NCBI RefSeq assembly: GCF_017798205.1
Contig: NZ_CP060010.1
Span: 2,418,001 to 2,482,000 of the forward strand
Origin: Cognatishimia activa
Lineage (GTDB): Bacteria; Pseudomonadota; Alphaproteobacteria; Rhodobacterales; Rhodobacteraceae
DNA length: 64,000 bases
Direction: 5' to 3'
Position 1 is the stretch's first letter, and each line of letters begins with the position of its first letter. This document shows, piece by piece, positions 27,326 to 36,742 of the stretch. A program made the translations under genes and the position numbers. The notes below the pieces were generated by a model. It made no database searches. It had not been told where the DNA came from and was given only the letters and a program-made list of their open reading frames with translations.

Positions 27326-27345
27326 AAGTTTGAGTGGGAGTGTTA

Positions 27346-28746
27346 TTAGTTTAGTATCAGCTCCGGTCCCATGATCGAGTTCGGCAGGAATGTCGAAATC
27401 GCTGGGATATAGGTGATCATGATCAGGAAGATGAACAGCACACCGAGGAACGGAAGGGCCGCACGGACAACGCTCATCATCGGCATCCCAGCCACGCCCG
27501 AGGTCACGAAGAGGTTCAGACCAACCGGAGGCGTAATCATACCGATCTCCATGTTGACCACCATGATGATACCCAGATGGATCGGGTCAATGCCCAGCTC
27601 GATCGCGATTGGGAACACCAGCGGTGCCACGATAACCAAGAGGCCTGATGGCTCCATGAACTGCCCGCCGATCAGCAGGATGATATTGACCACCACAAGG
27701 AACATCACGGGGCCAAAGCCCGCCGACAGCATGGCGTTAGCCACAGCCTGAGGGATCTGCTCTTCGGTCAGAACATGCTTGAGGATCAGGGCGTTGGCGA
27801 TCACGAACAACAGGGTGACCGTCAGCTTACCTGCTTCAAACAGGGTCTTGCGAGTGTCTTCGTGGAACCAAGCAGTGATGATCGCCTGAGGCGCCTGCAA
27901 GATCGATTTGCGCTCTTGTCCGTCGCGTGCAGCCAGCGGCCCCATGTCACGATAGATGAAGCAGGCCACGAAGAAGGCATAGACAGAGGACACAGCCGCC
28001 GCTTCAGTCGGCGTGAAGAACGCGCCAGTCACGCCCGGAATGCCGTAGATCCCTACCATGATGATCACGATCAGCAACAGACCCCAAGACGCATCACGGA
28101 AGCTCGCGCCGATCTCGCCCCAGCCTTTCCACTCACCTTTTGGCATGTTCTTAATACGCGCCATCACATAGATCGCGATCATCAACATTAGGCCCGCAAG
28201 GATCCCAGGAATAACGCCTGCGAGGAACATCCGGCCCACGGAAACCTCAACAGCCGCTGCGTAAACCACCATCACGATAGACGGGGGAATAAGAATGCCC
28301 AAAGTACCTGCATTGCAGATCACGCCTGCTGCAAATTCTTTGGTGTACCCCGCCTGTCGCATAGCAGCAATGACGATAGTACCGATAGCGACGACGGTTG
28401 CAGGGGATGAACCCGAAAGGGCTGCAAACATCATGCAGGCAAATACGCCCGCAATCGCCAAGCCTCCGCGCAGATGTCCCACGCAGGCAATCGAAAAGCG
28501 AATGATGCGTTGGGCAACACCGCCAGTCGACATGAACGACGACGCCAAAATAAAGAATGGGATCGCCAGAAGAGTGAAGTGACCTACGAATGCCTGCATC
28601 AGCGTCTGTGCAATAGAGGCCAGGGAGGTGTCACTAAAGATAAGCAGAAACAGGATTGAGGACATGCCAAGCGATACAGCGATAGGGACGCCGATCAGCA
28701 AAAAGCCAATGACCAGTAGGAATAGAAATAGGACTGACATGGTCAA
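27346..28746 (-). CDS. dctM: TRAP transporter large membrane subunit
   Basis: A 466-aa DctM with about 12 helices, the Na+-coupled translocator of a tripartite ATP-independent C4-dicarboxylate importer. Family segments: VIGFLLIGVPIAVSLGMSS, GGLAIAGVFACMMFAALSGS, FTPTEAAAVSSVYAF and EIGMITPPVGLNLFV. It begins directly after dctQ ends, with no gap. Two hydrophilic segments (about residues 240-300) are longer than usual. Confidence 0.95.
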   Translation of the reverse strand: MTMSVLFLFLLVIGFLLIGVPIAVSLGMSSILFLLIFSDTSLASIAQTLMQAFVGHFTLLAIPFFILASSFMSTGGVAQRIIRFSIACVGHLRGGLAIAGVFACMMFAALSGSSPATVVAIGTIVIAAMRQAGYTKEFAAGVICNAGTLGILIPPSIVMVVYAAAVEVSVGRMFLAGVIPGILAGLMLMIAIYVMARIKNMPKGEWKGWGEIGASFRDASWGLLLIVIIMVGIYGIPGVTGAFFTPTEAAAVSSVYAFFVACFIYRDMGPLAARDGQERKSILQAPQAIITAWFHEDTRKTLFEAGKLTVTLLFVIANALILKHVLTEEQIPQAVANAMLSAGFGPVMFLVVVNIILLIGGQFMEPSGLLVIVAPLVFPIAIELGIDPIHLGIIMVVNMEIGMITPPVGLNLFVTSGVAGMPMMSVVRAALPFLGVLFIFLIMITYIPAISTFLPNSIMGPELILN

Positions 28747-29412
28747 TTAGTCTCCGATTTTTTCGCGTGCTTCGTCGATTTCGTCTTCGACTTCGTGGCT
28801 TGCGACGATGCGATCTGTTTCGCCTTTCCAGATGGCGATGCCAGCTTGGATGAAGCGGAAGAGCAGAAGGGCAGAGGAAATAGGCAAAACCACATAAGGA
28901 ATAAGGCGTGGCATTTTGTTATAGGCTTCGCCTTCGTTAAAGACGTCTTCCATCCACTTCAGGATCGTTGGATGTGGGATGTCATCAAGCTCGTACCAGC
29001 CTTTGGCGAGGAACTTGTCTTCAAAGCCCAGTGGGAACCAACGGCCTTCTGTTTTCGGAAGGTTTGCGAAGTTTGCCCAATAGTCCCAGCTGCCTTTCAA
29101 CAGAAGGAAAGCAAAGGCAATACAGACGCTTATGGCAATCAGACCGGTCATGCGACGCGCGCTCTCGGACATGCCGTTGATCATGACGTCAACGCCCAAA
29201 TGCGCGCCTTTCTTGACCGCATAGGATGCGCCTAGCAGGACCAGCCAGCCGAACAGGAAAACCGTCGCCTCAAGCCCCCAGAGAATGTTTGAATTGAACC
29301 CTTTGCGTGCAACAACATTGGCAAATGTCAGCAATGTCATGGCACCCAGCAGAGCAGCGATGAGGTTTTCTTCGAGCTTGTCGACGAACCCGGAAGAAGG
29401 TTTCGACTGCAT
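28747..29412 (-). CDS. dctQ: TRAP transporter small membrane subunit
   Basis: A 221-aa DctQ with four helices and the family start NLIAALLGAMTLLTFANVVAR. An insert of about 60 residues between helices 3 and 4 (including WFPLGFEDKFLAKGWYELDD) makes it longer than typical DctQ proteins (about 170-180 aa). It lies between dctP and dctM, behind a strong terminator-like hairpin. Confidence 0.9.
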   Translation of the reverse strand: MQSKPSSGFVDKLEENLIAALLGAMTLLTFANVVARKGFNSNILWGLEATVFLFGWLVLLGASYAVKKGAHLGVDVMINGMSESARRMTGLIAISVCIAFAFLLLKGSWDYWANFANLPKTEGRWFPLGFEDKFLAKGWYELDDIPHPTILKWMEDVFNEGEAYNKMPRLIPYVVLPISSALLLFRFIQAGIAIWKGETDRIVASHEVEDEIDEAREKIGD

Positions 29413-29458
29413 GTCCCAGCTCCTTTTCAGTGTGGCCTGTCTTGCGATCAGGCATAAA

Positions 29459-29488
29459 AAAAGAGCCCACCCAAAGGATGGGCTCTTT
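29459..29488 (-). terminator. Intrinsic terminator/attenuator between dctP and dctQ
   Basis: A 10-bp stem (aaagagccca / tgggctcttt) with a 9-base loop; on the minus strand the stem runs into seven to eight T. Placed directly after dctP, it should end most transcripts there and leave less message for dctQM. Confidence 0.88.
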
Positions 29489-29503
29489 CAACGTTACATC
29501 AAA

Positions 29504-30508
29504 TTACATGCTCGCGTTAATCGCTTGCGCTGCATCGATGTTTTCTTGGCCTACGTCATCTTTGAACTGTGCCCAGACAGGTTTCATAACTTCAACCCAT
29601 GCCTGACGCTGTTCAGGTGTCAGCTGACGCACAACGCCGCCTGCTGCGATGACAGCTGCTTTGGCTTCTTCGTTCACGGCAGTGGATTCTGCGTTCCGGG
29701 TCGCGGTCACTTCGTCCAGGATGGTCATGAACTGGTCACGAACGTCCGCATCCAGACCGTCGAGCCATTCTGTGGAGGTCACAACCAGATAGTCGATGAT
29801 ACCGTGGTTGGTCTCGGTGGTGCCGTCCTGAACTTCGAAGAACTTCTTGCCGAAGATGTTGGACCAGGTGTTTTCCTGACCGTCCACAACGCCCTGTTGC
29901 AGCGCGCCGTAGACTTCGGAGAATGCCATTTTCTGTGGGGAGCCACCGATGGCTTCCATCTGAGCAACCAGAACGTCAGAGGACTGAACGCGGAAGCGCA
30001 GGCCGTTTGCGTCAGATGGCTCGATCAGAGGCACGTTTGCTGACATCTGCTTCATGCCGTTGTGCCAGAACGCCAGGCCTTGCAAGCCGCGGCGCTGCAT
30101 GGAGTCTTTCATTGCCTGACCCGCGTCAGACGCTTGGAACGCGTCAACCGCGTCTACGTTTGCGAACATGAACGGCAGGTCAAACAGACGGAACTGCTTG
30201 GTGAAGGCTTCGAACTTGGACAGCGAAGGGGCCGCCAGTTGAACATCGCCCTGAAGCAGCGCTTCGAGAACTTTGTTGTCATCGTAAAGGGTAGAGTTCG
30301 GGAAGACTTCCATACAAGCCTTGCCGTTCATCTCTTCGTTCACGCGCGCTTCCAGCAGGGATGCCGCGATGCCCTTAGGGTGTTTGTCGGTGTTGGTGAC
30401 GTGGCTGAATTTGATAACCACTTCGCCTGGATCACATGCGCCGGACGCGGATGCTGTGGTTGCGCCAAACGCGATGGTGGCCGCAACGGCTGCGGTGATG
30501 AATTTCAT
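29504..30508 (-). CDS. dctP: TRAP transporter periplasmic binding protein (C4-dicarboxylate type)
   Basis: About 334 aa with a Sec signal (FITAAVAATIAFGATTASAS). DctP family features: VVIKFSHVTNTDKHPKG near the N terminus and EPSDANGLRFRVQSSDVL, with the Arg that pairs with a substrate carboxylate. GALQQGVVDGQENTWSNI also matches. The start at ATG 30508 has a strong ggagg 6-9 bases upstream. Likely substrates are succinate, malate or fumarate, given dctBD next door. An exact 51-bp inverted repeat lies about 185-235 bases upstream. Confidence 0.95.
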   Translation of the reverse strand: MKFITAAVAATIAFGATTASASGACDPGEVVIKFSHVTNTDKHPKGIAASLLEARVNEEMNGKACMEVFPNSTLYDDNKVLEALLQGDVQLAAPSLSKFEAFTKQFRLFDLPFMFANVDAVDAFQASDAGQAMKDSMQRRGLQGLAFWHNGMKQMSANVPLIEPSDANGLRFRVQSSDVLVAQMEAIGGSPQKMAFSEVYGALQQGVVDGQENTWSNIFGKKFFEVQDGTTETNHGIIDYLVVTSTEWLDGLDADVRDQFMTILDEVTATRNAESTAVNEEAKAAVIAAGGVVRQLTPEQRQAWVEVMKPVWAQFKDDVGQENIDAAQAINASM

Positions 30509-30692
30509 AGTGTTTCCTCCCAAGTGTTAAACACTGTTAGCAGACAGGAAGTCTGTCCCAGCCTTAATGAAAAGCAGGCAGGTTGAGCGAACAAGAGAAA
30601 CTCTAAATTTTTTGTGAACTTCGGAAAAAATTAAAGAAAACAAAGGGTAGGGCGTGGTTTTCGCGTGGTCACTCTTATCCGTATTTCTACTG

Positions 30693-30743
30693 TGTGCGGA
30701 TTTTCGCACATGGTGTTTTGGGGGCTGTGCGAAAATCCGCACA
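30693..30743. promoter_or_regulatory. Two tandem 18-bp palindromic activator boxes upstream of dctP
   Basis: Box 1 (30693-30710, tgtgcggattttcgcaca) and box 2 (30726-30743, tgtgcgaaaatccgcaca) are exact reverse complements of each other. Each is itself a TGTGCG-N6-CGCACA palindrome. Centres are 33 bp apart, about three helical turns, so two dimers would sit on one face. They lie between dctD and dctP, where DctD sites are expected. No clear -24/-12 (GG-N10-GC) element is seen between them and dctP. Confidence 0.8.
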
Positions 30744-30749
30744 AATCCG

Positions 30750-31973
30750 TTAGCGGTAAAGCTCTGCGCGAATCTCGTGGCGCGTCAGCTTGTCATAAAA
30801 CGTCTTGCGCGGCAGCTTCAGCGCCTTGGCGGCTTCGGTCGCATTCCCACGGAAACGCTTGAGCGCATCTGTCAGTAAAGACCGCTCAACACGCGCCAGT
30901 TGTTCTGCCAGTCCTAGGTCCTCTCCGCTCTCGCCATCCGAGACCCCAAGTGTGAACCGCATCGCCGCATTCATCAGCGCCCGCGCATTTCCAGGCCAGT
31001 CTTGGGCCATCAACGTGCTGATCGTTTCGGGCGTGACCTCGGGGGCAGGGGTGCCGGCCTGCTCAGCGGCGATATTCACATAGTGGCGGAACAGGTCGGG
31101 AATGTCCTCTGGGCGTTCCTTCAGCGACGGCACCCGCAAGGTCATCACGTTCAGGCGATAGAACAGGTCGCTGTTAAAATTCCCACCCTCATGGAAGAAC
31201 TCGGGGCTCTCGTAAGTGCCGCCAATTATGATCGGAGCATTTGGCGCGTCCAAAGCGTCGTTTAGGGCAAACTGCACGTCTTGGCGCAGGGTTGATATCT
31301 CATCCAGAAACAACGTGCCGCCTTCTGCGGATTTCAGCGCCTCTGACAAAGTCTCAGGCGTCAGCCCCGCCGCCGTGCGTTTCTCAAACGCCGCAGAGGA
31401 GGCTTCTGACAACAAATGCACCACTTCGGCCACCTTGAAATTCCCCGACCCCGGCGCGCCAAAGATCATAGCGTTAGTCCCAGCCTTGGCCGTCTTGCGC
31501 GCCTGCGCCCTCAGACCTTCGGCCAAGTCCGACGTGCCAAACAACAGCCGAGAGGCGGCGTCGCCCTGCTCCAGTTTTTGCTTAAGAACGCGGTTCTCCA
31601 TCACCATTTGGCGCGACCTCAGGGCGTTTTCAACCACCGAAAGAAAGTCCTGCGTTTCACACGGCTTCTCAAGGAAATTGAAGGCCCCGGCCTGCAGCCC
31701 TCGGACAGCCATTGGGATGTCACCTTCGCCGGTTAACAGCACCACAGGAAGATCGGCGTCTACGCCACGCGCAAAGGCCAATAGGTCAAAGCCATCCTTG
31801 CCTGGCATCCGAATATCGCTGACGATCACGCCTCCAAAGTCGGGTGTGATATGGTCTTTGGCCTCGATGTAACTGGCTGCGAGCGTGACGTCATAGCCAT
31901 CTAGCATGAGCGTCTGCCCCAATGCATCCCGCACCGCGCGGTCATCATCCACCAAAAGCACCGATTTGCTCAT
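30750..31973 (-). CDS. dctD: DctD-like response regulator with a degenerate AAA+ domain
   Basis: A 407-aa NtrC-type regulator. The receiver has DDD near residue 10, the phospho-acceptor D53 and K103. The central AAA+ domain keeps Walker B (GGTLFLDEI, 218-226), but the Walker A loop reads GAPGSGNFK, with Asn in place of the usual Lys. The segment where the sigma-54-contacting GAFTGA loop should be (about 190-215) is shortened and lacks it. The Fis-type helix-turn-helix is intact (NATEAAKALKLPRKTFYDKL). It probably activates dctPQM without sigma-54, as known for NtrC of Rhodobacter capsulatus. It overlaps dctB by four bases. Confidence 0.92.
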   Translation of the reverse strand: MSKSVLLVDDDRAVRDALGQTLMLDGYDVTLAASYIEAKDHITPDFGGVIVSDIRMPGKDGFDLLAFARGVDADLPVVLLTGEGDIPMAVRGLQAGAFNFLEKPCETQDFLSVVENALRSRQMVMENRVLKQKLEQGDAASRLLFGTSDLAEGLRAQARKTAKAGTNAMIFGAPGSGNFKVAEVVHLLSEASSAAFEKRTAAGLTPETLSEALKSAEGGTLFLDEISTLRQDVQFALNDALDAPNAPIIIGGTYESPEFFHEGGNFNSDLFYRLNVMTLRVPSLKERPEDIPDLFRHYVNIAAEQAGTPAPEVTPETISTLMAQDWPGNARALMNAAMRFTLGVSDGESGEDLGLAEQLARVERSLLTDALKRFRGNATEAAKALKLPRKTFYDKLTRHEIRAELYR

Positions 31974-33691
31974 GCCGCCCCCTCACTTGCCGCCAGTTCC
32001 ACCGTAAAGACCGCGCCGCCTTCGGGGCGGTTCCTGCCATCGATCGCACCGCCAAAGCTCTGAACCAAACCATAGGAAATGGAAAGCCCAAGCCCCATGC
32101 CTTCGGATTGTCCCACTTCTTTCGTGGTGTAAAACGGATCAAAGATCTTATCCGCATCGTCCAGCCCAGGGCCCGTGTCACTGACCGAGACATGCACAGC
32201 GGAGCCGTCCCGCATCACATTGATATCAAGCTGCTTTTTGTCGCTTTGCAACATCGCATCAGCGGCATTGGACACGAGGTTCATAAAGACCTGCTGCAGC
32301 CGCACCTCGCCGCCGCGCACCCAGACATCTTTGGGCGGACCACTTCGGTTCACCACAACATTCTCGGTATTCAGCCGAGGCTCAGACAGCTCCATAACAG
32401 CGTCCAGAACGCTATTGATGTTCACATCTGTGACCGGTTCGCTCTCTTGTCTTGCAAAGGCGCGCAGGTTCTTAATAATCCGACCCATACGATGGCTTAG
32501 CGCGCTGATGCGAGAGAAATTCTCGGCCGCCTGCGTCGGGTTCTTCCGCTCCAAAAATAACGATCCATTGTCCGCAAAGGACCGGATCGCCATCAGTGGC
32601 TGATTGAGCTCATGACTGATCCCCGCCGACATCTGCCCAAGCGCGGTTAGCTTGCCTGCCTGAATCAAATCCGCCTGTGCCTTGCGCAAAGCTTCCTCGG
32701 CCTCTTGCCGCTCTGCAATCTCGTGCCGCAAGTTCACGTTTACGGCAGTCAACTGCGCCGTCCGCGCTGTTACGCGCTGTTCCAGCAACTGGTTGTCCCG
32801 CGCCAACACCCGCCGCCGCTCCCGCGCGAGGTAGAGAAACGCGCCAAAGGTGATACAGACCGCCGCCGCGACCAATGCCTGCAGTGACGCCAGCCGCTCT
32901 GCCGGGGCTGTCGAAATCAAAGTATGCCCCGTCATCCCAACAACCGGACGCGGCAATTCCATATAAAGCGCGCGGTTCGGCAGATACCGTGCATCCGGCA
33001 GCGTCCAAACGGTGTTCGTCCCGGCTGCACGCACGCGCGTCGGTGCAAAAACACCTTCTGTCGGCTCGATGGAAAACCCCTCAAATAGAACTTCGGAGCG
33101 GTTCGTGACAAAGACCCGCGCGGCCTCGTCTGTGAACAAAACCACCTGCGGGGCAGAGCGCCAGTCGGACTCTTCGATGGTCTCCATATCAACCTGCACC
33201 ATCACAGCGCCCGCAGGTTTACCGTCCACCCGCACAGGTGCCATGAACGAGAAAATCCGCCGGTCTGCCTCGTCGACAAAATGCTCAAACCCCATGGCAC
33301 CGGTCATGGCACGCTCGAAATGGTCGCGGTCGCTCCAGTCTTGCCCCGAGGTGCTGTCGGCAGACGCCAGAACCAACCGCCCATCGGCATCCAAAAGCCC
33401 GACTTCCAAGGCCCCCGTACTGTCCGCAGAGCGTGTAAACAGCGGCAGGATATCCTCGGGTGGGATCTCTCCGCTGGTCACTGCAATGGCTTCGGGGTGG
33501 TGCGCAATCAGGTCAGCCAACTGGCGAAACCGTTCCAACTGCCCCACCAAACGATCCGAGGCCGATTGCAAATAAACCCGCCCTTGATCCGCCACACCGG
33601 TCAGCGCCGTGCGGTAGCCGATATTCCAGATCGCGCCGGAAAAAATCGCCACTGCGAGCAAAAATAATATGATTGTCAGGCTTCTACGCAC
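31970..33691 (-). CDS. dctB: DctB-type sensor histidine kinase
   Basis: A 573-aa membrane kinase: helix 5-23, a periplasmic double-Cache/PAS-like sensor (about 30-265), helix 271-289, a coiled coil (about 295-345), and a kinase core with the phospho-accepting His in SAGISHELNQPLMAIR (H360). The N box LVSNAADAM and G boxes DTGPGLDD and GMGLGLSI follow. It senses C4-dicarboxylates and phosphorylates DctD. It is first gene of the dctBD unit. Confidence 0.93.
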   Translation of the reverse strand: MRRSLTIILFLLAVAIFSGAIWNIGYRTALTGVADQGRVYLQSASDRLVGQLERFRQLADLIAHHPEAIAVTSGEIPPEDILPLFTRSADSTGALEVGLLDADGRLVLASADSTSGQDWSDRDHFERAMTGAMGFEHFVDEADRRIFSFMAPVRVDGKPAGAVMVQVDMETIEESDWRSAPQVVLFTDEAARVFVTNRSEVLFEGFSIEPTEGVFAPTRVRAAGTNTVWTLPDARYLPNRALYMELPRPVVGMTGHTLISTAPAERLASLQALVAAAVCITFGAFLYLARERRRVLARDNQLLEQRVTARTAQLTAVNVNLRHEIAERQEAEEALRKAQADLIQAGKLTALGQMSAGISHELNQPLMAIRSFADNGSLFLERKNPTQAAENFSRISALSHRMGRIIKNLRAFARQESEPVTDVNINSVLDAVMELSEPRLNTENVVVNRSGPPKDVWVRGGEVRLQQVFMNLVSNAADAMLQSDKKQLDINVMRDGSAVHVSVSDTGPGLDDADKIFDPFYTTKEVGQSEGMGLGLSISYGLVQSFGGAIDGRNRPEGGAVFTVELAASEGAA

Positions 33692-33797
33692 GGCTCTCCC
33701 CTATGCGCGCCACATTAGGGGCAAGCGCAATCCGGGCACAAGGCCCCTTGTCTTTGCCACTGCGATGGCCATGATTGCCCACAAGAAGGAGGCACCA

Positions 33798-35183
33798 ATG
33801 GCCCTTGATACAATCGAATCTGTGATATCTGAACTCAAATCTCTTCTCGGTGAGCGCCTGTCCACGGGCAGCTCTGTGCGTAACCTGCACAGCCATGACC
33901 AGGCCTATGCAACGCCTGCTCAGCCGGACGCAGTGGCCTTTCCGGAAACCACCGAAGAGGTCTCACAGATCGTGAAAATCTGTGCGCGCTACAAGTGCCC
34001 TGTGGTGCCTTATGGGGTCGGAACCTCTCTGGAGGGGCAGGTGATACCAATCCAAGGCGGCATCTCGATTGACACCAGCCGCATGAACAAGATTCTCGCG
34101 GTGAATCCCGAGGATCTGGACGCCGTGGTGCAACCCGGCGTCACGCGCAAGCAACTCAACACCGAATTGCGCGCAACCGGCCTCATGTTCACCGTTGATC
34201 CCGGAGCCGATGCCACCCTCGGCGGCATGGCGGCGACGCGTGCATCCGGCACGAATACCGTGCGCTACGGCACAATGCGCGAGAACACTTTGGCGCTAGA
34301 GGTCGTTCTGGCGGACGGCACGATCATCGAAACCGGCACCCGCGCGCGGAAATCTTCGGCTGGCTATGATTTGACCAAGCTGATGGTCGGCTCGGAAGGC
34401 ACCCTTGGGATCATCACCAAACTGACCGTCCGGCTTTATGGGCAACCCGAGGCGATCTCGGCCGCGACCTGCGCCTTTCCTTCGGTCGATGATGCGGTGA
34501 ATTCGGTGATCCTCGCCATCCAATCCGGTCTGCCCATGGCACGGATTGAGCTTTTGGACGAGGTTCAGATGAAGGGGATGAACATCTATAACCCCGATCT
34601 GAGTTTCCCTGAAAAACCTCATCTTTTCCTTGAGTTCCACGGATCAGACGCCGGCGTCGCCGAGCAGGTCGAAGCCTTCGGCGACATCGCGTCAGAATTC
34701 GGCGGAGAGGCCTTTCAATGGGCCACCAAGACGGAGGATCGCAACCGCCTCTGGGAAGCCCGCCACAATGCCTATTACGCCGCCATCAGCCTGCGCCAGG
34801 GCGCGCGCCCCGTGGTGACCGATGCCTGCGTGCCGATTTCCGCGCTGGCCGAAGCGATCAACCGCACCAAAGCCGAGATCGCAGAGGCTGGCCTTCTGGC
34901 CCCGGTCGTCGGCCACGTTGGGGATGGCAATTTCCACCTTTCAATCCTGATTGATCCCGAAGATCCAGAGGAGTTCGCAAAGGCAAAATCGCTGGCCTCG
35001 TCGTTGAACAAAATGGCGCTGGAACTCGAAGGAACCGTGACTGGTGAGCACGGGGTCGGCACCGGAAAAATGCCCTATCTGATCGAGGAACATGGCGCGG
35101 CGTTGAATGTCATGGCGACGATCAAGAAGGCGCTTGATCCAGACAACATCATGAACCCTGGAAAGATGGTTCAGATCAACTGA
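33798..35183 (+). CDS. FAD-linked D-lactate dehydrogenase (cytochrome) / GlcD-type oxidase
   Basis: A 461-aa VAO-family flavoprotein that oxidises D-2-hydroxy acids such as D-lactate or glycolate. The FAD-binding half has VVPYGVGTSLEGQ, GATLGGMAATRASGTNT and VGSEGTLGIITKLTVRLYG. The C-terminal half has HVGDGNFHLSI and TGEHGVGTGK with active-site His residues. ATG 33798 is preceded by aagaaggaggcacc, a very strong ribosome site. The frame extends upstream to 33669, but that part overlaps the dctB promoter side. It is monocistronic with its own terminator. Confidence 0.9.
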   Translation: MALDTIESVISELKSLLGERLSTGSSVRNLHSHDQAYATPAQPDAVAFPETTEEVSQIVKICARYKCPVVPYGVGTSLEGQVIPIQGGISIDTSRMNKILAVNPEDLDAVVQPGVTRKQLNTELRATGLMFTVDPGADATLGGMAATRASGTNTVRYGTMRENTLALEVVLADGTIIETGTRARKSSAGYDLTKLMVGSEGTLGIITKLTVRLYGQPEAISAATCAFPSVDDAVNSVILAIQSGLPMARIELLDEVQMKGMNIYNPDLSFPEKPHLFLEFHGSDAGVAEQVEAFGDIASEFGGEAFQWATKTEDRNRLWEARHNAYYAAISLRQGARPVVTDACVPISALAEAINRTKAEIAEAGLLAPVVGHVGDGNFHLSILIDPEDPEEFAKAKSLASSLNKMALELEGTVTGEHGVGTGKMPYLIEEHGAALNVMATIKKALDPDNIMNPGKMVQIN

Positions 35184-35185
35184 AG

Positions 35186-35210
35186 AAAGGCCCGCAGTGC
35201 GCGGGCCTTT
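35186..35210. terminator. Intrinsic terminator after the D-lactate dehydrogenase gene
   Basis: A 10-bp stem (aaaggcccgc / gcgggccttt) with a 5-base loop, followed by cttttta. It separates convergent genes. Confidence 0.92.
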
Positions 35211-35227
35211 CTTTTTATTACAAGGGT

Positions 35228-36730
35228 TTAAAAGTCGAACTTGATCCCCTGAGCCAAGGGCAGCTCGCGGGAATAGTTCACCGTATTGGTCTGACGCCGC
35301 ATATAAGCTTTCCACGCGTCAGACCCACTTTCACGTCCACCACCGGTGTCTTTTTCCCCACCGAAAGCACCGCCGATTTCCGCACCCGAAGGCCCGATAT
35401 TCACGTTGGCAATCCCGCAATCAGACCCCGCCGCAGACAGGAACAATTCCGTCTCGCGCACGTCGGTTGAGAAGATACAGGAACTCAGACCTTGCGGGAC
35501 CTCGTTCTGCATATCAATTGCCTGTTCCAGCGTCTTGTATTTCACCACATAGAGGATCGGCGCAAAGGTCTCGTGATGCATGATTTCGCTCTGGCTCGGC
35601 ATCTCGACAATCGCCGGATTGGCATAGGCCGCGGCCCCATGGCTGCCTGTCAGCGCCTGTCCGCCGCCATGCACCGTGCCACCTTCAGACTTCGCCTTCT
35701 CAAGTGCCGCATCCATTGCACGCAGCGCTTGATCATCGATCAGAGGCCCCACAAGCGTGCCCTCCGCCAGAGGATCGCCGATCGGCAGGCCCTCATAAGC
35801 TTTGATCAGACGTGGGACCAAAGCGTCATAGACGTCCTCATGCACAATTAAACGGCGCAATGTGGTGCACCGCTGACCCGCAGTACCAACGGCCGAGAAC
35901 ACAATCGCCCTTAGCGCCATTTCCAGATCCGCCGAAGGGGCCACGATCATGGCGTTGTTGCCGCCCAACTCAAGGATGGTTTTTCCCAAACGCTTGGACA
36001 TATCCGCCGCCACGGCGCGGCCCATGGGCACAGACCCCGTCGCCGAAATGATCGCGACCTTCTTATGGGCGGTCATCGCCTCACCCAGCTCCCGTTCGCC
36101 GACCAGAACTTGCGTCAGCCCGTCAGGCGCATCATCTCCAAATTGCGCAGAGACCCGCTCGCAGATTTTCTGCACCGCCAGCGCTGTCAGCGGTGTTTTC
36201 TCCGAAGGTTTCCAGATCACCGGATCCCCGCACACCAGCGCCAAGGCCGCGTTCCAGCACCATGGCGCAACAGGGAAGTTAAACGCCGTGATCACGCCGC
36301 AGACCCCCATCGGATGCCAGGTCTCGCGCATGGAATGCCCCGGGCGTTCCGACGCGATCGTCAAGCCATAAAGCTGGCGCGACAAGCCCACTGCAAAGTC
36401 ACAAATGTCAATCATTTCCTGTACTTCGCCGAGGCCTTCCTGCAGGATCTTCCCGCACTCCAGCGTCACCAAAGCACCCAGATTGTCCTTCTCGCGCCGC
36501 AGCTCTTCGCCCAGCAGACGCACATATTCGCCACGCCGAGGGGCAGGGACCCTGCGCCATTTCAAGAAGGCGTCATGCGCTTTGTCGATCATCGCATTGG
36601 CCTCAGCCACGGAATGCTCAGACAGCTTGGCAATCTCGGACCCATCCACTGGGGTTGCGACGGACAATGTGCCACCACCAAGTTCTGCCTCGCCAAAACC
36701 AGAGGCCTTCAGGATTTCCATATGAGACAT
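35228..36730 (-). CDS. ALDH7-family aldehyde dehydrogenase (2-aminoadipate 6-semialdehyde type)
   Basis: A 500-aa NAD-dependent aldehyde dehydrogenase. ALDH7 (antiquitin) marks are VTLECGKILQEGLGEVQEM, FNFPVAPWCWNAALALVCGD, LELGGNN (general base E254), GTAGQRCTT (nucleophile C288) and the typical end GGAFGGEKDTGGGRESGSDA. The family oxidises 2-aminoadipate 6-semialdehyde (piperideine-6-carboxylate) to 2-aminoadipate in lysine breakdown. It is the last gene of a four-gene operon that begins with gcdH, which supports that role. Confidence 0.9.
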   Translation of the reverse strand: MSHMEILKASGFGEAELGGGTLSVATPVDGSEIAKLSEHSVAEANAMIDKAHDAFLKWRRVPAPRRGEYVRLLGEELRREKDNLGALVTLECGKILQEGLGEVQEMIDICDFAVGLSRQLYGLTIASERPGHSMRETWHPMGVCGVITAFNFPVAPWCWNAALALVCGDPVIWKPSEKTPLTALAVQKICERVSAQFGDDAPDGLTQVLVGERELGEAMTAHKKVAIISATGSVPMGRAVAADMSKRLGKTILELGGNNAMIVAPSADLEMALRAIVFSAVGTAGQRCTTLRRLIVHEDVYDALVPRLIKAYEGLPIGDPLAEGTLVGPLIDDQALRAMDAALEKAKSEGGTVHGGGQALTGSHGAAAYANPAIVEMPSQSEIMHHETFAPILYVVKYKTLEQAIDMQNEVPQGLSSCIFSTDVRETELFLSAAGSDCGIANVNIGPSGAEIGGAFGGEKDTGGGRESGSDAWKAYMRRQTNTVNYSRELPLAQGIKFDF

Positions 36731-36742
36731 GTTTTTCTCCTT

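Noticed and set aside
30509-30692. Sigma-54 (-24/-12) promoter before dctP
   Set aside because: Looked for GG-N10-GC on the minus strand and found no acceptable match, in keeping with the missing GAFTGA loop in DctD.
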